Assembly: GCA_026874595.1 (NCBI GenBank)
Contig: CM049314.1
Location: forward strand, 60,741,300-60,805,299
DNA length: 64,000 nucleotides
Direction of reading: 5' to 3'
Source: Sipunculus nudus
Taxonomy: Eukaryota > Annelida > Sipuncula > Golfingiida > Sipunculidae
The notes below the pieces were generated by a model. That model was not told the DNA's origin. It saw only the letters and a list, made by a program, of their open reading frames with translations, and searched no databases. Both the position numbers and the translations under genes were made by a program. Below are positions 44,647 to 56,956 of the stretch, piece by piece (the stretch's first letter is position 1; every line of letters begins with the position of its first letter).

Positions 44647-44817
44647 TTTATGAGAAACATTCAGGCCCAAACATACAAGAAAAGCAAGACATCAGTTGCT
44701 TGAAAATAGGCCCACAAGGACCAAGATTTATTAGAAAAGATCCCGCCCCCACCCCCAAACCCCCAAATTTACATATTATGTTATATAGGATATAAAAACC
44801 ATGTATGATGAGGTCAA
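44647..44817. repeat. Direct repeat, copy 2 of 2
   Basis: Partner of 44081-44254, about 90% similar by eye. It lies roughly 700 bp beyond the 3' end of the DIRS-type recombinase relic, where split direct repeats of such elements could lie. Confidence 0.93.
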
Positions 44818-44949
44818 AAGTGCCACTTGACACTTCCCCCACACTACCAAGAATTTAGGGAGGGAGGCTGCTGCCTGCATTGGGGAAACTAAAATTATTG
44901 ATAGGAGAGCTTTATATAATGTTTGATAACTACATCACATAATAAACAG

Positions 44950-45600
44950 AGTTGGGCTCACATTAGTCACAAGGAAGAGATATATACTATGCAATGGGTA
45001 AAGCTAAATTATCAGGCTCACATGAAACACTGAATAATATGACCTGTACAATTGCGGTTTAAATGAAAACAGAAATACTCTAATAATCTAAAGCATCTAT
45101 GTTAAAATATACATTTATATAGCGGCTCACTTGAGACCGTGGCATGAAATAATTATATATCTACACATTGGTAAAGGTTGGGCTCACCTGAGTCACCAGC
45201 TTCACAAATATACTAAATCATAAAGGTCAAGCTGGTCAGGCTCACTTGAGGCACCGAACAACATACACATTGCAAAGAAGCAGGAATAAATTAGATGACT
45301 AAGGAAACATAGTGGCACTGTATGGACCACCACACATGCTAACAGCAAATTAAGCTAATACTGTAGGTAATAACAGAATTCTGACAAGGCTTTGACTCAC
45401 ATAAGACACCAAGGACTTGGAGAATGGTCAGATAATTAAATAACAACAATCTGTGTATGCAATACAATAATAAGTTGGTGGGGTAGGCTCACTTGAGGCA
45501 CTCCCCGCCGGCAGAAAGACAAGGACCTGTGCAGACAAGCTTAGGCTATATCAAATAAGTAAAAAGGGGTTGGGTTAGGCTCACTTGAGGCACTACCCGA
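44950..45600. repeat. Scattered GGCTCACTTGAGGCAC motif array
   Basis: The motif, or a one- to four-base variant, occurs at 44955, 45015, 45123, 45181, 45239, 45391, 45486 and 45578, while the sequence between the occurrences differs. The core CTCA-CT-TGAG is an inverted repeat. The region sits directly 3' of the tyrosine recombinase relic on the minus strand. Confidence 0.7.
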
Positions 45601-46508
45601 AGGAAAAGGGAGGGGGGGGGTATATATTCGGGTAGATGCAGTCGAATATACTTATGAAAAGCATTTCCAACGGCCGATATTGCGTATTTGGGCAACTGTT
45701 TTGCTTTGAGCTGCCGCTTCAGTTGCAGCACCAATTCTAAATCTATGGCCTTTAAATTTACTTGTATCCAGATTACAAAAATGTAGGTCCCGAGATAATT
45801 GAGAATTAAATTGGGAGCGGGATATCGGGTGTTCAAAGGGGGGAACTGTACAGGGGGCCTGGTAGTTTACCACGTGCATTGGAGAATTTTGAAAGTGAAG
45901 AAACTGGGCAGGGCCCGTTGGATTTGGAATTAATAATAACTGTCTGACACTACCCTGGTGGCATGTTCTTGGCATGGCGGAGTGTGATACGGACTATTGC
46001 TACCGGAGAAGGAGATATCAGAGCTCTGGATAACGTATTGGGCATTGTTAATATTGAAAAAAGCTCCTTTATGTGAAAGCATCCATGAAAACAAGTTAAA
46101 TATAATGCAGAAAAAGGCACCTGAGATAAGACGACTGTACTGTGTGCTGCAAAGCCATTACCAGTTTAACTAAAATAGGAAGCGTAATGGGGAATCGCAA
46201 GTCGACTCTGGGACTTAGTTTCCGGGCACCGGCAAGGAACCTCCGTATGGCTTCTCTGGCAGTAGGATCAGGTTTGTTATCAGTTTGTGTGGATAAGACA
46301 GGGCAGAAGCTAAAGAAGCAAGTGTACTGCCAGAGCAACCTTGTCGAAATTTATTAGACAAAAATAATAAGACAGTCCAGGAAGATACAGGGATATCAGA
46401 CAAAGATGGGTGCCTCTGGAGCTGACAAAACGTTTTAAGTGCATCCCAGACTCGAGTAAGATCTCTTGGTGTTGGCAGATATGCTGCTGGCGATAAGATG
46501 TGTACCAA
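45546..46508 (-). pseudogene. DIRS-type tyrosine recombinase relic
   Basis: The N-terminal core-binding part is in two frames at 46096-46508 (LTRVWDALKTF; PDPTAREAIRRFLAGARKLS). The catalytic part at 45652-45975 has FKGHRFRIGAATEAAAQSK, containing the HxxR box, then IGRWK. The nucleophile region KYIRLHLPEY is in a different frame (45546 series), so a frame change separates the HxxR box from the catalytic Tyr. Function is lost in this copy. Confidence 0.8.
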
Positions 46509-46514
46509 GGTTGA

Positions 46515-46993
46515 CTAAAGCAGGGTCGCAGGAAGCGGTTGGATCCAAGTTAGATTTAGGGTGGCGGCCGGGGCAAGGGTCTTGAAGCGGCACACCTGTA
46601 ATCGGGAGAGAGCATCCGCTTGAGAATTAAAAATGCCCGGGATATGTTGAGCCTTGCATAAAATATTATAACGTAACGTAGCTAAAACAAAGCGCCTAAC
46701 TAGGTGCATTGTGTTCGGTTCATGGGTTGACTGTATGTCAAGAATAAACACCAGGGCTTGGTTGTCAGTGAAGATAGAAACTTTCTTGTTGGACAGTTCA
46801 TGGCCCCAGGTTTCCAGAGCTGCAACGATGGGCCATAATTCCAAGGTGACAATATTAAATTTCCTCCATTTCGGGGGAATTTGCCGTAGAACCACTGAGA
46901 ACCGAATACAGAACCGAAACCGTGACCTTTTGCTGCATCAGTGAATAGTTCTAGAGAACTGTGGTGGACCATGCTGCATCCAAGAAAAAACAT
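46515..46993 (-). pseudogene. DIRS-type RNase H relic
   Basis: One frame gives LELFTDAAKGHGFGSVFG, with the first catalytic Asp. The next frame (46895 down) gives VTLELWPIVAALETWG with the Glu, IFTDNQALVFIL with the second Asp, and HIPGIFNSQADALSRL with the last Asp. This is the full RNase H motif order of retroelements, split by one frame change around 46860-46900. Confidence 0.82.
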
Positions 46994-46999
46994 TTACCA

Positions 47000-47930
47000 T
47001 TAAATGAATCTAGAAAATGCAGCCATACAGCGAGGTCAAGTTTGACATCTTTATTTAACCTGGTGTGGTGGTGTGGTTTTAATAAGCCCCGAGTTTTATT
47101 AATAAGGCGCCGCAAAAATGCCCTGCCCAATAAAAAAAAACAACAGCACAAGCAAAATTGAGAAAACCAATTAATGACTGTAATTCTCGTAATGTGACTT
47201 TTACTTTATCGAGGAAAGATCTAATCATATTTTTGGCTTTAAAAGTTTGTCGTCAGGCAATCGCGCCATTTGGGACTTCGTGTCAAGCTCGATGCCAAGA
47301 AAGGTGAGCACCTTCAGTGAGGGACCTTCAGTTTTCTCATGAGCATAGGCACTCCTAAGGGTTTCACAAAGCGAACAGAAAGCATTTAGCATGGCGTTTG
47401 TTTTGGCTGGACTGTCATTTATAAAGAGATAATCATCAAGTACATGGACTATAGCCCCCGTGTGCGTTTGACAGATTTTTGAGGCGATGAATATCAAAGC
47501 CGAACTGAATTTCTCAAAGATTCTTCAAGTTGATGCACAACCCATGGGTAAGCATTTATCAAAATAAAACTGGCCTGCCTTGCAAATGAAAACCTAGCAA
47601 ATGATAATATTTTGGAGAGACTGCATGGAATAAGCCGAAAAGCTGCTTCAATATCTGTTTTTGCTAAAAAGGCATAGTTCCTAAACGTTTGAGATGCTCA
47701 ATCGCATCTTGGATGGATGCGTATGAAACAACAGACATCTCTAGGAATGCCTGCATTTACAGAATCAGATTCAGGATAAGAGAGATTATGAATTAAACGG
47801 AATTGATTCTCTTGTTTTTTGGGTACCACACCTAGCGGGGAAATTTGAAAGGACGTAAATGGTTGGTATGGAAATGGACCACCTATTCGACCGAATGATT
47901 TTTCTTTGTTTAATATCCTACTAACCACAT
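47000..47930 (-). pseudogene. DIRS-type reverse transcriptase relic
   Basis: Minus-strand motifs in order: ISPLGVVPKKQENQFRLIHN and LSYPESDSVNAGIP (47750-47880) for the fingers; VHVLDDYLFI (about 47425-47455) as the catalytic Asp-Asp box; FLGIELDTKSQMARLP (about 47255-47300); then the connection region VTLRELQSLIGFLNFACAVV (about 47145-47205) and RAFLRRLINKTRG. Stops and frame changes separate these, notably between 47500 and 47700. Confidence 0.82.
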
Positions 47931-48159
47931 CTGGTTTGGATAAAGCCGACTGATGATTTTTGGGATTGAGATACTAGGATTGCCAGTAAAGCCTAAACTG
48001 AAACCCTTGGTGAAGCCATCTATAATCTCTGCTGCGAGGGGCTTGATATATTTATGTTTTGACAAGAGATGATTTAAGAGGTCAGCACGTGCCGGAGTAG
48101 GGGGAGGTGTTTTACCGGTTACGGTTGTTGTAAGAATTGGCTCTGAAGGGGGGTTGATT

Positions 48160-49049
48160 TGGTGCCTTAGAAGAAGGGGAGACGCGGGGTTGGGCTGTAC
48201 TTTGAGTAATTAAAGCTCCTGGGGAATGCTGGAGGGCGAGTTGTTGAGTATGGAAGTTTTTGGCAGGGTGTTGTTGGCCACATATGCTGCATTTGTGAAT
48301 GTATGGGCAGGGTTGTCGGGCACAGGAACGATCTTTGTTGTAGGCCCAGCAAGTGTTTGGTGCAGCCTGGGCCCGAGGGGCTGGGAGGATTTAAAGTTTT
48401 TGTAGTTATTTTTACTTCAAGGCCCCTGATGGTCACGCGTCCATCCATAAGTCCCTATGTCGCTTGTCGTAGCGTCTTCCTGTCCCGGCCCTACGCTTTC
48501 TAAACTCCCTATCATAGGTCTGCCAATTATTCCCGTTACCATTAAGGGCACGAATGGCCTCCATATAAGTGCACAAAGCAGGGGCTTCAGGAGATTTTTC
48601 AGGTTTTGAGCAATACACGGCCATGAAAACGTGAAGACTTTTCATTGTCCTTTTTGTCAAAAGGGGAGAGTCCTAACAGCGAGTAGAGTTCAATGAACTC
48701 CCCTCGCCAAATAGCATCACGAAGATCCTGGTCCACCCGGTCAGCAATGTTGATGATCTCGTCGTCAATGTCAATGTTGTCATCGCCGGACTTAGATTGG
48801 GGAAGCCTCACCTGATACAGCGGCGGTCGGACCGGGGTCTTCAGCCAGTAACCCCTTAGACTGAAGGAGACTCTTCATCTTAGAGTCGACGTCGACACTT
48901 ACTTTGTCTGAGATGGCTGAAACCAGAGTCTGAAACTGAGCCTCAGACAACGCAGTTGTTGACTGTGAGGGGGGAGGGGGTATGTTCCGCGTTAGTGGCA
49001 TGGGTGAGCCCACTCTGACGCCGTTTACGAGGGGCAGACGATGAGTCAT
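48160..49049 (-). pseudogene. DIRS-type gag-like protein relic
   Basis: The first frame starts at 49049 (MTHRLPLVNG). A second (48811 down) has RVDQDLRDAIWRGEFIELYS, then LLGLSPF, a pattern seen in gag-like ORFs of tyrosine-recombinase retroelements. A third (48660 down) has NNWQTYDREFRKRR. A fourth stretch (48351-48257) reads as a Cys/His zinc-binding module CWAYNKDRSC followed by CPYIHKCSICGQQHPA. Each step changes frame, so at least three frame breaks are present. Confidence 0.7.
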
Positions 49050-49060
49050 CCTCGACTAGG

Positions 49061-49251
49061 TGTTGAGTTGATTTGGAATTTCTCTTTGGTATCTTTAAAA
49101 GTATAACAATGGTAATGGACTGTATGTAAACAATATAATTAGCCTTAACCCTGCTGCCTGCATGGAAATGCTTGATATCTGCCTTATGTCATGTTATGGT
49201 CTTGCCATTTTATATTTAGCTCGTAAAACCAACATGGCACCAGGCAGAATC
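49061..49251 (-). other. Junction between DIRS element 5' end and satellite
   Basis: About 190 bp with no repeat of its own and no terminal inverted repeat that I can see. It would be the leader of the retroelement if that element is complete at this end. Confidence 0.5.
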
Positions 49252-50099
49252 AAAATAACCGGGGAACAAACATCAACCCGGTAGCATATTTGGGAACAAA
49301 CCTCAACCTGGTAGCATGTTAAATAACCGGGGAACAAACATCAACCCGGTAGCATGTTAAATAACCGGGGAACAAACATCAACCCGGTAGCATGTTAAAT
49401 AACCGGGGAACAAACATAGACCCGGTAGCATGTTAATTAACCGGGGAACAAACATCGACTCGGTACCATGTTAAATAACCAGGGAACAAACATCAACCCG
49501 GTAGCATGTTAAATAACCAGGGAACAAACATCGACCCGGTAGCATGTTAAATAACCAGGGAACAAACATGGACCCCGTACCATGTTAAATAACCAGGGAA
49601 CAAACATTTACCCGGTAGCATGTTAATTAACCGGGGAACAAACATCGACCCAGTGCCATGTTAAATAACCAGGGAACAAACATCAAAACGGTAGCATATT
49701 AAATAACCGGGGAACAAACATCAACCCGGTAGCATGTTAAATAACCGGGGAACAAACATAGACCCGGTAGCATGTTAATTAACCGGGGAACAAACATAGA
49801 CCCGGTAGCATGTTAATTAACCGGGGAACAAACATCAACCCAGTAGCATGTTAAATAACCAGGGAACAAACTTCGACCAGGTAGCGTATTAAATAACCGG
49901 GAAACAAACATCAACCCGGTTGCACTTGCATGTTAAATAACCAGGGAACAAACATCGACCCAGTAGCATGTTAAATAACCAGGGAACAAACTTCAACCAG
50001 GTAGCATGTTAAATAACCAGGGAACAAACATCGACCCCGTACCATGTTAAATAACCAGGGAACAAACATCAATCCGGTTGCACTTGCATGTTAAATAAC

Positions 50100-51200
50100 C
50101 AGGGAACAAACATCGACCCGGTTGCACTTGCATGTTAAATAACCAGGGAACAAACATCACCCAGGTAGCGTGTTAAATAACCGGGAAACAAACATCAACC
50201 CGGTTGCACTTGCATGTTAAATAACCAGGGAACAAACATCGACCCAGTAGCATGTTAAATAACCAGGGAACAAACTTCGACCAGGTAGCATGTTAAATAA
50301 CCAGGGAACAAACATCGACCCCGTACCATGTTAAATAACCAGGGAACAAACATCAATCCGGTTGCACTTGCATGTTAAATAACCAGGGAACAAACATCGA
50401 CCCAGTAGCATGTTAAATAACCAGGGAACAAACTTCGACCAGGTAGCATGTTAAATAACCAGGGAACAAACATCGACCCCGTACCATGTTAAATAACCAG
50501 GGAACAAACATCGACCCGGTTGCACTTGCATGTTAAATAACCAGGGAACAAACATCGACAAAGTAGCATGTTAAATAACCAGGGAACAAACTTCGACCAG
50601 GTAGCATGTTAAATAACCAGGGAACAAACATCGACCCCGTACCATGTTAAATAACCAGGGAACAAACATCAATCCGGTTGCACTTGCATGTTAAATAACC
50701 AGGGAACAAACATCGACCCGGTTGCACTTGCATGTTAAATAACCAGGGAACAAACATCGACCCAGTAGCATGTTAAATAACCAGGGAACAAACTTCGACC
50801 AGGTAGCATGTTAAATAACAAGGGAACAAACATCGACCCCGTACCATTTTAAATAACCAGGGAACAAACATCAATCCGGTTGCACTTGCATGTTAAATAA
50901 CCAGGGAACAAACATCGACCCGGTTGCACATGCATGTTAAATAACCAGGGAACAAACATCACCCAGGTAGCGTGTTAAATAACCGGGAAACAAACATCAA
51001 CCCGGTTGCACTTGCATGTTAAATAACCAGGGAACAAACATCGCCCCAGTAGCATGTTAAATAACCAGGGAACAAACTTCGACCAGGTAGCATGTTAAAT
51101 AACCAGGGAACAAACATCGACCCCGTACCATGTTAAATAACCAGGGAACAAACATCAATCCGGTTGCACTTGCATTTTAAATAACCAGGGAACAAACATC
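50100..51200. repeat. Satellite subregion with about 0.8-kb higher-order pattern
   Basis: The rare unit pair catcacccaggtagcgtg, then ccgggaaacaaacatcaacc, occurs near 50155 and again near 50958, 803 bp apart. The 44-bp variant is frequent in between. A last copy of the rare unit is near 62995. Confidence 0.6.
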
Positions 51201-52440
51201 GACCCGGTTGCACTTGCATGTTAAATAACCAGGGAACAAACATAGACCCGGTAGCATGTTAAATAATCAGGGAACAAACATCGACTCGGTACCATGTTAA
51301 ATAACCAGGGAACAAACATCAATCTGGTAGCATGTTAAATAACCAGGGAACAAACATCGACCCCGTACCATGTTAAATAACCAGGGAACAAACATCAACC
51401 CGGTAGCATGTTAAATAACCTGGGAACAAACATCGACTCGGTACCATGTTAAATAACCAGGGAACAAACATCGACTCGGTACCATGTTAAATAACCAGGG
51501 AACAAACATCAACCCGGTAGCATGTTAAATAAACAGGGAACAAATATCGACCCCGTACCATGTTATATAACCAGGGAACAAACATCGACCCGGTAGCATG
51601 TTAAATAACCAGGGAACAAACATCGACCCGGTAGCATGTTAAATAACCAGGGAACAAACATCAATCTGGTAGCATGTTAAATATTCAGGGAACAAACATC
51701 AATCTGGTAGCATGTTAAATAACCAGGGAACAAACATCGACCCCGTACCATGTTAAATAACCAGGTAACAAACATCAATCTGGTAGCATGTTAAATAACC
51801 AGGGAACAAACATCGACCCGGCAGCATGTTTAACAACCAGGGAACAAACATCGACCCGGTAGCATGTTAAAGAACGAGGGAACAAACATTGACCCGGTAG
51901 CATTTTAAATAACCAGGGAACAAACATCAATCTGGTAGCATGTTAAATAACCAGGGAATAAACATCGACCCGGTACCATGTTAAATAACCAGGGAACAAA
52001 CATCGACCCGGTAGCATGTGAAATAACCAGGGAACAAACATCAATCTGGTAGCATGTGAAATAACCAGGGAACAAACATCGACCCGGTAGCATGTTAAAT
52101 AACCAGGGAACAAACATCGACCCCGTACCATTTTAAATTAACATTGAACAAACATCTATTTGGTAGCATGTTAAATAACCAGGGAACAAACATCAATCTG
52201 GTAGCATGTTAAATAACCAGGGAACAAACATCAATCTGGTAGTATGTTAAATAACCAGGGAACAAACATCAACCCCGTACCATGTTAAATAACCAGGAAC
52301 AAACATCAACCAGGTAGCATGTTAAATAACCAGGGAACAAACATCGACTCGGTACCATGTTAAATAACCAGGGAACAAACATCAACCCGGTAGCATGTTA
52401 AATAACCAGGGAACAAACATCGACTCGGTACCATGTTAAA

Positions 52441-55400
52441 TAACCGGGGAACACACATCAACACGGTTGCACTTGCATGTTAAATAACCAGGAAACAAAC
52501 ATCGACCCAGTAGCATGTTAAATAACCAGGGTACAAACTTCGACCCGGTAGCATGTTAAAATACCAGGGAACAAACATCGACCCCGTACCATGTTAAATA
52601 ACCAGGGAACAAACATCAATCCGGTTGCACGTTAAATAACCAGGGAACAAACATCGACCCCGTACCATGTTAAATAACCATGGAACAAACATCAATTTGG
52701 TAGCATGTTAAATAACCAGGGAACAAACATCAATCTAGTACCATGTTAAATAACCAGGGAACAAACATCGACTCGGTACCATGTTAAATAACCAGGGAAC
52801 AAACATCAACCCAATAGCATGTTAAATAACCAGGGAACAAACATCGACCCGGTAGCATGTTAAATAACCAGGGAACAAACATCGACGCGGTACCATGTTA
52901 AATAACCAGGGAACAAACATCAACCCGGTAGCATGTTAAATAACCAGGGAACAAATATCGACCCCGTACCATGTGAAATAACCAGGGAACAAACATCGAC
53001 CCGGTAGCATGTTAAATAACCAGGGAACAAACATCGACTCCGTACCATGTTAAATAACCAGGGAACAAACATCGACCCGGTAGCATGTTAAATAACCAGG
53101 GAACAAACATCAATCTGGTAGCATGTTAAATATTCTGGGAACAAACATCAATCTGGTAGCATGTTAAATAAACAGGGAACAAACATCAATTTGGTAGCAT
53201 GTTAAATAACCAGGGAACAAACATCAATCTGGTAGCATGTTCAATAACCAGGGAACAAACATCGACTCGGTACCATGTTAAATAACCAGGGAACAAACAT
53301 CAATCTGGTAGCATGTTAAATAACCAGGGAACAAACATCGACCCCGTACCATGTTAAAAAACCAGGAACAAACATCAACCCGGTAGCATGTTAAATAACC
53401 AGGGAACAAACATCGACTCGGTACCATGTTAAATAACCGGGGAACACACATCAACACGGTTGCACTTGCATGTTAAATAACCAGGAAACAAACATCGACC
53501 CAGTAGCATGTTAAATAACCAGGGTACAAACTTCGACCCGGTAGCATGTTAAAATACCAGGGAACAAACATCGACCCCGTACCATGTTAAATAACCAGGG
53601 AACAAACATCAATCCGGTTGCACTTGCATGTTAAATAACCAGGGAACAAACATCGACCCGGGAGCATGTTAAATAACCAGGGAACAAACTTCGACCCGGT
53701 ATCATGTTATATAACCAGTGAACAAACATCGATCCCGTACCATGTTAAATAACCAGGGAACAAACATCGACTCGGTACCATGTTAAATAACCAGGGAACA
53801 AACATCGACCCGGTAGCAGGTTAAATAACCAGGGAACAAACATCGACCCGGTACCATGTTAAATAACCAGGGAACAAACATCAACCCAGTAGCATGTTAA
53901 ATAACCAGGGAACAAACATCGACCCGGTAGCATGTTAAATAACCAGGGAACAAACATCGACGCGGTACCATGTTAAATAACCAGGGAACAAACATCAACC
54001 CAGTAGCATGTTAAATAACCAGGGAACAAATATCGACCCCGTACCATGTTATATAACCAGGGAACAAACATCGACCCGGTAGCATGTTAAATAACCAGGG
54101 AACAAACATCGACTCCGTACCATGTTAAATAACCAGGGAACAAACATCGACCCGGTAGCATGTTAAATAACCAGGGAACAAACATCAATCTGGTAGCATG
54201 TTAAATATTCTGGGAACAAACATCAATCTGGTAGCATGTTAAATAAACAGGGAACAAACATCAATTTGGTAGCATGTTAAATAACCAGGGAACAAACATC
54301 AATCTGGTAGCATGTTCAATAACCAGGGAACAAACATCGACTCGGTACCATGTTAAATAACCAGGGAACAAACATCAATCTGGTAGCATGTTAAATAACC
54401 AGGGAACAAACATCGACCCCGTACCATGTTAAATAACCAGGAACAAACATCAACCCGGTAGCATGTTAAATAACCAGGGAACAAACATCGACTCGGTACC
54501 ATGTTAAATAACCGGGGAACACACATCAACACGGTTGCACTTGCATGTTAAATAACCAGGAAACAAACATCGACCCAGTAACATGTTAAATAACCAGGGA
54601 ACAAACTTCGACCCGGTAGCATGTTAAAATACCAGGGAACAAACATCGACCCCGTACCATGTTAAATAACCAGGGAACAAACATCAATCCGGTTGCACTT
54701 GCATGCTAAATAACCAGGGAACAAACATCGACCCGGCAGCATGTTAAATAACCAGGGAACAAACTTCGACCCGGTACCATGTTATATAACAAGGGAACAA
54801 ACATCGACCCCGTACCATGTTAAATAACCAGGGAACAAACATCGACTCGGTACCATATTAAATAACCAGGGAACAAACATCGACCCCGTAGCATGTTAAA
54901 TAACCAGGGAACAAACATCGACCCCGTACCATGTTAAATAACCAGGGAACAAACATCGACCCGGTACCATGTTAAATAACCAGCGAACAAACATCGACTC
55001 GGTACCATGTTAAATAACCAGGGAACAAACATCGACCCGATACCATGTTAAATAACCAGGGAACAAACATCGACTCGGTACCATGTTAAATAACCAGGGA
55101 ACAAACATCGACCCGGTAGCAGGTTAAATAACCAGGGAACAAACATCGACCCCATACCATGTTAAATAACCAGGGAACAAACATCGACCCGGTAGCATGT
55201 TATATAACCAGGGAACAAACATCGACTCGATACCATGTTAAATAACCCGGGAACAAACATCAATCTGGTAGCATGTTCAATAACCATGGAACAAACATCG
55301 ACCCCGTACCATGTTAAATAACCAGGGAACAAACATCGACCCCGTAGCATGTTAAATAACCAGGGAACAAACATCGACCCCGAACCATGTTAAATAACCA

Positions 55401-55500
55401 GGGAACAAACATCGACCCGGTACCATGTTAAATAACCAGGGAACAAACATCGACTCGGTACCATGTTAAATAACCAGGGAACAAACATCGACCCGGTAGC
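52441..55500. repeat. Satellite subregion with about 1-kb higher-order pattern
   Basis: The marker taaccggggaacacacatca, followed by acacggttgcac, starts at 52441, 53434 and 54509 (993 and 1075 bp apart). Each is followed by the same ordered set of variants, including a 38-bp unit with gttaaaataccaggg. The copies differ by several unit gains and losses, so this appears older than the 1607-bp family. Confidence 0.75.
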
Positions 55501-56956
55501 ATGTTAAATAACCAGGGAACAAACATCGACCCCGTACCATGTTAAATAACCAGGGAACAAACATCGACCCGGTAGCATGTTAAATAACCAGGGAACAAAC
55601 ATCGAGTCGGTACCATGTTAAATAACCAGGGAACAAACATCAATCTGGTAGCATGTTAAATAACCAGGGAACAAACATCGACTCGGTACCATGTTAAATA
55701 ACCAGGGAACAAACATCAATCTGGTAGCATGTTAAATAACCAGGGAACAAACATCGACCCCGTACCATGTTAAATAACCAGGGAACAAACATCAACCCGG
55801 AAGCATGTTAAATAACCAGGGAACAAGCATCGACTCGGTACCATGTTAAATAACCGGGGAAAAAACATCAACCCGGTTGCACTTGCATGTTAAATAACCA
55901 GGGAACAAACATCGACCCAGTAGCATGTTAAATATAAGGGAACAAACTTCGACCCGGTAGCATGTTAAATAACCAGGGAACAAACATCGACCCCGTATCA
56001 TGTTTATTAACCAGGGAACAAACATCAATGCGGTTGCACTTGCATGTTAAATAACTAGGGAACAAACATCGACACGGTTGCACTTGCATGTTAAATAACC
56101 AGGGAACAAACATCGACCCGGCAGCATGTTAAATAACCAGGGAACAAACATCGACCCCGTACCATGTTATATAACCAGGGAACAAACATCAATCTGGTAG
56201 CATGTTAAATAACCAGGGAATAAACATCGACCCAGTAGCATGTTAAATAACCAGGGAACAAACATCGACCCGGTAGCATGTTAAATAACCAGGGAACAAA
56301 CATCAATCTGGTAGCATGTTAAATATTCAGGGAACAAACATCAATCTGGTAGCATTTTAAATAACCAGGGAACAAACATCGACCCCGTACCATGTTAAAT
56401 AACCAGGGAACAAACATCAATCTGTAGCATGTTCAATAACCAGGGAACAAACATCAATCTGGTAGCATGTTAAATAACCAGGGAACAAACATCGACCCGG
56501 CAGCATGTTTACCAACCAGGGAACAAACATCGACCCGGTAGCATGTTAAATAAAGAGGGAACAAACATCGACTCGGTACCATGTTAAATAACCAGGGAAC
56601 AAACATCGACCCGGTAGCATGTTAAATAACCAGGGAACAAACATCAATCTGGTAGCATGTTAAATATTCAGTTAACAAACATCAATCTGGTAGCATGTTA
56701 AATAACCAGGGAACAAACATCGACCCCGTACCATGTTAAATAACCAGGGAACAAACATCGACTCGGTACCATGTTAAATAACCAGGGAACAAACATCAAT
56801 CTGGTAGCATGTTAAATAACCAGGAAACAAACATCGACCCCGTACCATGTTAAATAACCAGGGAACAAACATCAACCCGGTAGCATGTTAAATAACCAGG
56901 GAACAAGCATCGACTCGGTACCATGTTAAATAACCGGGGAAGTAACTTCAACCCGG

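Larger units (their letters stand above)
45546..49060 (-). mobile_element. DIRS-type (tyrosine-recombinase) retrotransposon, degenerate
   Basis: Minus-strand order: gag-like with zinc knuckle (48160-49049), reverse transcriptase (47000-47930), RNase H (46515-46993), tyrosine recombinase (45546-46508). Such elements integrate through a tyrosine recombinase instead of a DDE integrase and carry split or inverted terminal repeats. Several frame changes and stops interrupt every module, so this copy is inactive. Its 5' side runs into the 38-bp satellite within about 200 bp of the gag-like start. Confidence 0.85.

Noticed and set aside
44648-44842. Similar short minus-strand frames in both 44-kb direct repeats
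   Set aside because: Both come from the same repeated DNA and run through C-tracts. There is no recognisable protein.
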